A stretch of 64,000 bases of DNA, taken from Semisulcospira habei (Eukaryota; Mollusca; Gastropoda; Semisulcospiridae). Both the position numbers and the translations under genes were made by a program. How positions within the stretch are numbered: the stretch's first letter is position 1; each line of letters begins with the position of its first letter. The DNA lies in contig BTPG01000004.1 in NCBI GenBank assembly GCA_036245525.1, forward strand, positions 165,280,260 through 165,344,259, written 5' to 3'. Positions 57,247 through 64,000 of this stretch are shown here, piece after piece. The notes beneath the pieces were generated by a model. That model made no database searches and was not told the DNA's origin. It saw nothing but the letters and a program-made list of their open reading frames with translations.

Positions 57247-60200
57247 ATGCCGAACCGATGCGTAGTGTACAAGTGCAACAGTGCGTTAGGTTTTAAATTC
57301 CCGAGTGACAAAGAGGTCAGGAAGCGATGGATTATTGCTGTTCGACGCGACAACTGGGCCCCAACATCGACGAGTGTGGTGTGCCCGAAACATTTTCTGC
57401 CAACAGACTACAAAGACGGGCCCACGGCTTCTGGTACGTAACAGTTGTTTTGGAACTGTGAGTCCTTTTTTATTTGCATGCAGGGCTTCTTAAGCAGGTT
57501 GCCAAATGCTACCTGATTTTCTGTTTGGCTACCAGATTGTGCAGGTGAAGTAGCCAAATTGGCCAGTATATTTTCCAGCCACAGAAACTAAAGCTAGTAA
57601 TGCCTAAAGGTAAAGGGGACCAGATATTCTCTAGGATGTCTATGCAGCCATTTTTGCAGCCCATCATAGATGATCAATGCTAAGAAATAGACACTTACGT
57701 GCAATGTTTTTGAATAATCTATAAGTATAACATAACTTCAAGATTTAAGTTTGTAAGTAAAAAAAATCCTCACATGACACATTTTCTTCCTTTTCCAACT
57801 ATCTGGCGCATTTTCCCCTCAAATTTGCTTTTGATTCGTAAACCATGTTTGGTTGGGCGAGTCAACTTTTTCGCTGTTTAATCAGAAAAAATGTCTTTCA
57901 GAAGCCCTGCACATACCTGCATGTCTGCTCATAAAAGTTAATATCTGATGTATGACATATATCTGATTACAGTGTCTGTGTGTGTGTGGAGCGTGTTTGA
58001 AGACAAAGTAGGTAAATGCCTCACGTATATGTTGCATTGCTTAAACTTTTGGTGATTTCAATAATTATTACCACTCTAAAAACGTATGAACTATTCATTC
58101 ATGGGAAAAAAATGAAAAAATAAGAATAGGAAGAACGCTTACATTTGTTGTGCGTGCAAAACATTTGCATAAGTGAAGCTTTACATTATATTATTAAATT
58201 TAAACAATGAAGACTACTGTCTTCTTTTATTTCATTTATTTATTTATTTTTATTATTATTATTTTTTTATGTGTGCAGGTGGACTAGCGAGGCAAAGGAA
58301 ACGACTGAAGCCAAACGCTGTACCTAGTGTCTTTTACTGGGTTAAACCTCTAAGTCTGCCAGCAGAAAATCGGAAATCCAGGGCAGAGAAACGACCAGCA
58401 CGTCTGAGAGAAACAGAGACCAAAAAGAGAAAAGTCCACACGGATTTTGGGGTGAGGCCAAATGAACATAATAATACATAATTCTATAAATGAGATTAAC
58501 CAACGTACAGTGCATCAGACCTCAAAATAATTGATCTTCTGGTATTGGTAAACTGTAACTAAGGAAAATAAAACCAGGATGTTTATGCTTATTAGGTCTG
58601 CAGTATTGCCAGTGCTTTACATGTAAGTTGAATATTAACTTCTTTCTTAAAGGGAGAAGAGATGCTGCTTCAAGAAATCACTGGCGTGGATACCTTTCTT
58701 GGGGCTGAACTGGAAGTGGAAGCTGACATTGGTCATCATGATTGCAACTTTGAGGGGACTGGTGACAGTGCACGTGCAGTCAGTGAGGTATGCTATTTGC
58801 CCTTCAGTGTTTCAGCTAAAAGATACGCCATGGCCAAGGTAAGGAGTGTTGAGTTTCAGTTGCATACCAATAAGAGGGTACCGTTAGGCACCCAAAACTA
58901 TTTCATAACACTTTTTCCCCAACCACGTACAAAATTCTTGAAAAAAAAGTGGGGTATAAATTAGAATGGTTTTTAACTGCCAAAATTTTGGTTTTCTTGA
59001 AAATTATATAACTGAATTAATCAAGGAAAAACTTGGTATAAAACTGGGAAATAACGGATTTTAACGGTTTTATTTACCTGCTCAGCGCTGAAAATTTAAT
59101 ACATTCAATGGACCTGAATTCCAAATAATGTGCCAAATTTTATCTTAATCGACCCAGTGGTTGTCGAGAACAAAGCCGATAAACGTGGACAGACTCGAGT
59201 CACGAGTCGCTCAAATAAAGTCTGCAGTATCTCTCATGTTCTAAACATAGAAAGAAAATGTCTCCTGTAAATCTAAACTCAAATAAAGTCTGCAGTATCT
59301 CTTGTGTTCTAAACATAGAAGGAAAATGTCTCCTGTAAATCTATTTCTATGAACACAAACATTTTCTCTGTTCTTTCTGTTATTTCTATGGGGAAAAAAC
59401 AAAAACACAAAAAACAGCATTATTTTCTTTTAAATTTAGAAATGAACAACTATTTTTTATGAAAGGAATTATTTGCACACTTGTTATCCTGTTTGTTTCA
59501 GGTGGATGCTGAGTTAGCTGAAGTTGCCAACAAGGACACACAGACCGAAAACATCACTGTGGCTACAGAAACACAGACACTGATAACAGGGAAACTGCAT
59601 CCACCGTACCTGTCTGTGGAAAACCTCGAACACAACTCTGAGCTTCTACATTATTATACTGGACTCGTCTCCTACGCGAGGTTTCATGCGGTGTTTAAGA
59701 CTCTTGGTCCAGCAGTACACCATCTCACATACTGGAGAACAAGGACGGTGTCGACTATTTCACCTATTAACCAATTTCTGCTCATGTTGGGAAAATTGAG
59801 ACAGGATATCGATTACCTTCCTTTATCAAGCATGTGTGGAGTGTCTAAATACACTGCAGAAAATGTGTACATAACATGGATTAACTTTTGTTCTAGGCAG
59901 TGGGGAGAAATAGACACTTGGGTGCCCAAAGAACTTGTGAGTTATTTTGCACCTAGTGACTTCAAGCAGAAATTTCCTAGCACACGCGTCATACTGGATG
60001 GAACCGAGGTCCCCATTGAAAAGCCATCTAATCCTGCAACACAGCGTGCCACCTTCAGCTCATACAAGAACAAGAACACTGTGAAAGCAATCATTGGATC
60101 AACTCCAGGCGGGCTGGTGTCGTATGTGTCTCAAGTGTATGGGGGATCTGTTTCAGACAGACAGATTATTGAGAGAAGCAATATCCCACTTTGGTGTGAT

Positions 60201-60506
60201 CCAGGTGATTCTGTGATGGCAGACAAAGGATTTAATGTGCAAGACTTGTTTGCACCTAAGGATGTACAGGTTAACATTCCAGCTTTTTTCTCAAAGAAAA
60301 ACAGATTGACCGAAAAGCAAGTTCTCAGTGACAGAAAAGTGTCCAGCAAGCGAGTACATATTGAGCGCATAATCGGCATGGGCAAGACTTACAAAGTATT
60401 GACTGGTGTGCTTGATGCAACAGAAACAAAGCTTGCTCACCACATTATTGCTGTGTGTTACGCTCTGTGCAACTTCCGAAACAATATTGTGTCTAGAGAT
60501 GCGTGA
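57247..60506 (+). CDS. THAP-domain DDE transposase, four exons
   Basis: Exons 57247-57433, 58279-58451, 58653-58787 and 59502-60506 join in phase to 499 residues plus stop; all junctions are GT-AG. Residues 1-81 form a THAP zinc finger: C5, C10, C46-P-K-H49 and the closing AVPSVF (76-81), which is brought in by exon 2 and confirms the splice. A basic linker follows (RLRETETKKRK). The catalytic part is of the DDE_Tnp_4 type, with Asp in VILDGTEV (about 331), Asp in VMADKGF (about 406) and Glu in VHIERIIG (about 453). THAP binds the transposon ends and the DDE domain cuts and joins DNA. All key residues are present and there is no internal stop, so it may be active. Intron 1 contains a CAGGGCTTCT-ended insertion. 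The downstream neighbour is the convergent nuclease gene. Confidence 0.9.
57482..57909. mobile_element. hAT-like MITE in transposase intron 1
   Basis: CAGGGCTTCTTAAG and TTTCAGAAGCCCTG form imperfect inverted ends starting CAG. No flanking duplication was found, so the call is tentative. Confidence 0.45.
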
Positions 60507-62199
60507 TTTTGATTACTAATACTACATACCCCTATCTGCTAATATTATACTATTATATTATGCCTAGGTTCCATCCAGTATGACGCATGAGCAAGGTTTT
60601 GTTTGGAATTTATCTGCTTGAGGTACCGAGGCGACACCAGACCAAAAAACAACATATCAGCTGTTTTTTTTTAAAAAACTTATAGGATCTAGGATGTCGA
60701 CAAACTTGTAAACAAATGACATAGGTCCAAGATACATAATTATTATATGATAATAAAAATTATGAAAGAAAGAGTGTTAGAGGTGAAATGTAAGTGTACG
60801 CTATGTTTTTTTTATTGATTCATTTTAATTTTATTTTATAAATTCTTTTTATTGATTTAATTATTTAGTTTTGTATGATTTTGTCTAATATCACTGTGGT
60901 AAATACAATAATATTCTCAAGAGAAAGAACAACAATGTACTAGAATCATGCCAAATTTTGACGCCCTGGGCATCTTTGGGACTTTATTTGCAAGGTACAT
61001 CATCATCAAGTTATGTCATAATCACCAAGTATATTATATATAACACAAGAACTTATAACGCGCACATATCTCAACTCAAGGCACACTCAAACACATTCAT
61101 TCTTATTCAAGCACACTAATATACACTTATGCATAAATTATATCAAGATGACAAGGCAACGACACAACGGATATACTTGATACTAGTTATTTCTATATAC
61201 TATTCCTTAGTGCCTAGTCACATAGCTATTGTACCGCTGGCATAGCATCTGATTTAATTTGGTATTTTACTTTTGCTATGTTATTTTTAGTACTTTGCAT
61301 TTAACTTGATGTGGGCTGACCTGTTAGGGAGACCCCGGTCAGAGTGACTACCCATTTGTTAGTCATTTGCGTGCTCGCCTTACCAGGTCTGACTGCATAG
61401 CGCACTTACGTATTGGTGCTCTGCTTTATTCTTTGACTTGTGCTTTGCATGACTTTGTAGTTAGTATTGTGACTTATATTTTTCATTTTATTTGCTATCA
61501 TGTCTATTACTACACATTCTATATGTTACACGACCATCACTTTGATTTTGTCAGTCTTTAAAATCAAAGTGTTGTACGTTCACTGCATGTTGATATATGC
61601 CTTAGTTTAGTTATGTGCCTTGTTTATTGTATTCTTGGCACCATTACTGATTACCTGTTTGTTTATTCTACAGGTACTGCTTTCTGGTTTCTACTTTCTA
61701 GTTTTGTTAGAAATAAAAGTTTAGCTCAACATGAACGAGTCTCAGTCTCACTAAGTCCAACCACCACCATCTAATCTTAATTTTCCGACTCCTCCTACCT
61801 CACCCCATCACATATGTTTAAACCAAGGGCTTACTGTTCAATTACCTGCTTTCCTCCTAATCAGGCTATACTACTACAAATGGAATCTCTCACTCTAATA
61901 AACATCATTTTTATGAACACAAAGCGTGATGACAACTTTGCTCAGACAGAAACATGACACTACAGTGATATTCGCTCACGTGGTGGGAAGGGTGGAAAAG
62001 TAGGTACTGAGAATCACAATATTAAATCGGATTCAAAAACGCCACAAAAAATATTACACACCAAGAGCAGGTTCAAACTCATGTTAATTTACAAGGACAT
62101 GTGCACATAAAAGCAATGAATAACTAACTAACTAACTTTGTGAGTTTGAGGAACCATACCGTGATACACATACAATGGAAGAAATAATATTGTTGTTTC
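60507..62199. other. Region between the two convergent genes
   Basis: AT-rich. AATAAA-type signals for the + strand gene (about 60751) and, on the minus strand, near 61627 and 61656 could end the two transcripts. No further ORF of note. Confidence 0.5.
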
Positions 62200-64000
62200 T
62201 CAGGGTTGGGGGCAAAAATGTTCCCCGTAGTTTTTGAAGCAGAATTTCTCCAGCAATGCATCCTTGTGGAAGTTGTCATGAAAACCTTGCAAATTGTCAA
62301 CCATGGTTTTGATGAATTCTTCATCCCTGAGTACTTTAATTATTTGAAAGTCTTTTTGAGTGAACACACAAAAATCCACTCTCTTTACCTCTGGCCCTAA
62401 ACAATACATTTGTCCTTGAACCTGAAAAAAGTAGCTGTTGTTTCTCTTGAGTTGAAGACTGCCGTCTTGGGACCTGTATAAGTAGGGCACAGTTTTAGGA
62501 GACACAGTCATGTGTCTGGATGTATAAGGACACTTCACTTCCAGCAGAGCTGTATCACTCACAATGCGATCAGGTGTACTTGCTAAGAAAGGGAGAGTCT
62601 CTGATACAAACAGTCCACATTTTTGAGTTGAGACTCCAGTTGTCTCTTCGTATCTCTGAACGGCAATATGTTCATATGTTATGCCGTAAGTTGTTGCCGC
62701 ACAGCGGAATTCCCTTCCCTGCACTAATCTCTTGGCAAGTTTTGCTTTGTCTGCCTTTTCAGTGGACTTGCACACAGTGCCGAAGGCAGATGAACAAATC
62801 CGCTTTTGGCGTTCCTCTTTCCATCGCTTTCTGCTGTCCCGTGTGTCTATTTCAATGCACTGTCTTTGAATGGGTGATATGGAAACCACTCCAAGTTTCT
62901 CTAAATAATCTTCATCCGGGCGGAGGGCACAGTAATCGTGGTCACAAAAAAGACCATATGGATTGGCAGGGGGGAAAACATGCATAATCGGCGATGATGA
63001 AAACAGTTGTTCATTCACAAGAGTGTTTCTAACAAAATCAACATATCCGACCCGTTTCTGCATGTGAGCGGGCCTTGGATCAAAATCCACAGTGTCCTTA
63101 ATGTGAAGTTTCAGGTTTTGTACTTTAACTGGGGATCCCAGATGCCTCTTTGCTTGATGAAAAGTCTGCAGCTGCTGTGTACATGTCGCGATAGTCTTAA
63201 ATGTCTTGGTTCTTGTATACTCTGTTATGCCATAGAGAACACAATTAATGTGCTTGCAGTGAGCATGTGGGCCCATTCCAGCAGCACACTCACACTGGCA
63301 CTCTTTAACAACACTTTCACTTGACAACTGAATGTCAACTTTGTATGTCACTGTTGCCTTCATTTCTGCTCTAACCTCCGCCTTGAAAAAGGCACCTCGG
63401 TCAACTACAGACACTCGCACAAAATTGACATAGCTGTTTACGTAAAGGTTAATTGCCTTTTTGTCAAGCTGCTTCTCCATATTGGCCAGGTACAGATCCA
63501 CATCCTTCACAAAAAGTGCTGGAATAACCATGTCACTATGCAGATCTTTGTAGGTTGTTGGATCAGGAAGCATCATCTGAAATTCTGCCGGACACTGACA
63601 ATCATCTACAGCTCCAAAATTGGCATTTCGGTCATAGGCCTCCAATCTGAAATACAATTAAACACAAATTGGTAGACATTACCAGTTCCTGTTTAGCTGA
63701 CTAGGATTTAGAGTAAAAGTTAAAATTTAAATTCATTTTAAAAGTCAAAACCAGCCGGTTCGTATGTCAATATGATGAGTGCATGATACTGAGGCATACA
63801 AGAAGATTTCAGTTTTGAAGACCACAAAATTTGAAGCAAAATTCATGTTTTTTCAATGTCACAGATTAGTTGAAACCAAAACCGAAAGTATCACTATTTA
63901 CGCTCTACATACCTCTCAACCAGCTCCATTTTCCGGCCACTTGTTCTAGCTTTCCTCCGTCGAAGCTCAGCTTTCAACTCTGGTATCGTCCTGCTACCGT
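62200..64000 (-). CDS. SAP-SWIM-YqaJ nuclease of the ISL2EU-type element (5' partial)
   Basis: Two exons are visible on the minus strand: one from the window edge to 63913 (donor GTATGT at 63912) and one from 63646 (after TTTCAG) to the stop at 62200. The first encodes a SAP motif (IPELKAELRRRKARTSGRKM, then ELVER), which the junction completes as ERLEAYDRN. In the second, a SWIM zinc finger lies at about residues 118-136 (CQCEC...HCKH; numbered from codon 63655-63657), and a YqaJ exonuclease domain with PD-(D/E)XK residues follows: GITYEHIA (Glu about 329), STPDRI (Asp about 363), LEVKCP (Glu about 373, Lys about 375) and QVQGQMYC. It probably digests or processes DNA ends during transposition. 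No stop or frameshift is seen. The first exon(s) lie outside the window. Confidence 0.9.

Larger units (their letters stand above)
57247..64000. mobile_element. ISL2EU-type two-gene DNA transposon (extends past window)
   Basis: A THAP-DDE transposase gene (+ strand) and a SAP-SWIM-YqaJ nuclease gene (- strand) face each other. ISL2EU (IS4EU) elements are known for pairing a transposase with a YqaJ-type protein. The left boundary is probably near 57095, where base composition changes. Terminal repeats and the right end could not be confirmed. Confidence 0.75.

Overview
This is a eukaryotic nuclear window, most likely from a mollusc and probably a marine gastropod. The grounds are interrupted genes with GT-AG introns, a conserved nucleolar gene (SURF6), tRNA-derived SINEs whose 3' ends resemble those I know from molluscs, LINEs of the CR1/L2 type, and very heavy microsatellite and hairpin-MITE content. 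The species cannot be named from the sequence.

Two host genes are supported. Three exons of a gene on the + strand (7110-15412, 5' end not found) encode a pair of EF-hands followed by a long Pro/Gln-rich tail. A complete five-exon SURF6 gene runs from 35835 to 52833; its 987 coding bases are spread over 17 kb because the introns are packed with transposons.

The intergenic and intronic DNA is dominated by foldback MITEs, here called families A to F, many of them bounded by TTAA and starting TTAACYCNTTCA or close variants. That is what piggyBac-type non-autonomous elements look like. Further hairpin families (G to N) occur once or twice. Other elements are nested inside these MITEs: a LINE with a 13-bp target duplication (2.2-3.7 kb), LINE 3' ends (6.4 and 51.7 kb), a 2.15-kb inverted-terminal-repeat element with a 7-bp duplication (36.2-38.4 kb) and a hAT-type element (50.3-51.6 kb). 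A near-complete CR1/L2-type LINE with an open 936-codon frame lies antisense at 8.1-11.4 kb, between two GA tracts. Six copies of a roughly 1-kb family (O), some carrying an internal AC repeat, occupy parts of 13-14, 27-28 and 42-47.5 kb, and two of them form a 1.1-kb inverted repeat.

At 38.6-39.2 kb long inverted repeats enclose most of a histone H3 coding region (capture of a host gene fragment by an element), and a second H3 fragment lies 0.5 kb away in the opposite orientation.

The right end of the window (56.2-64 kb) holds AT-rich, intronless virus-like genes (an A32-like packaging ATPase and a broken second ORF, Polinton/adintovirus type), immediately followed by a two-gene ISL2EU-type transposon. 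Its four-exon THAP-DDE transposase appears intact, and a convergent SAP-SWIM-YqaJ nuclease gene runs off the end of the window.
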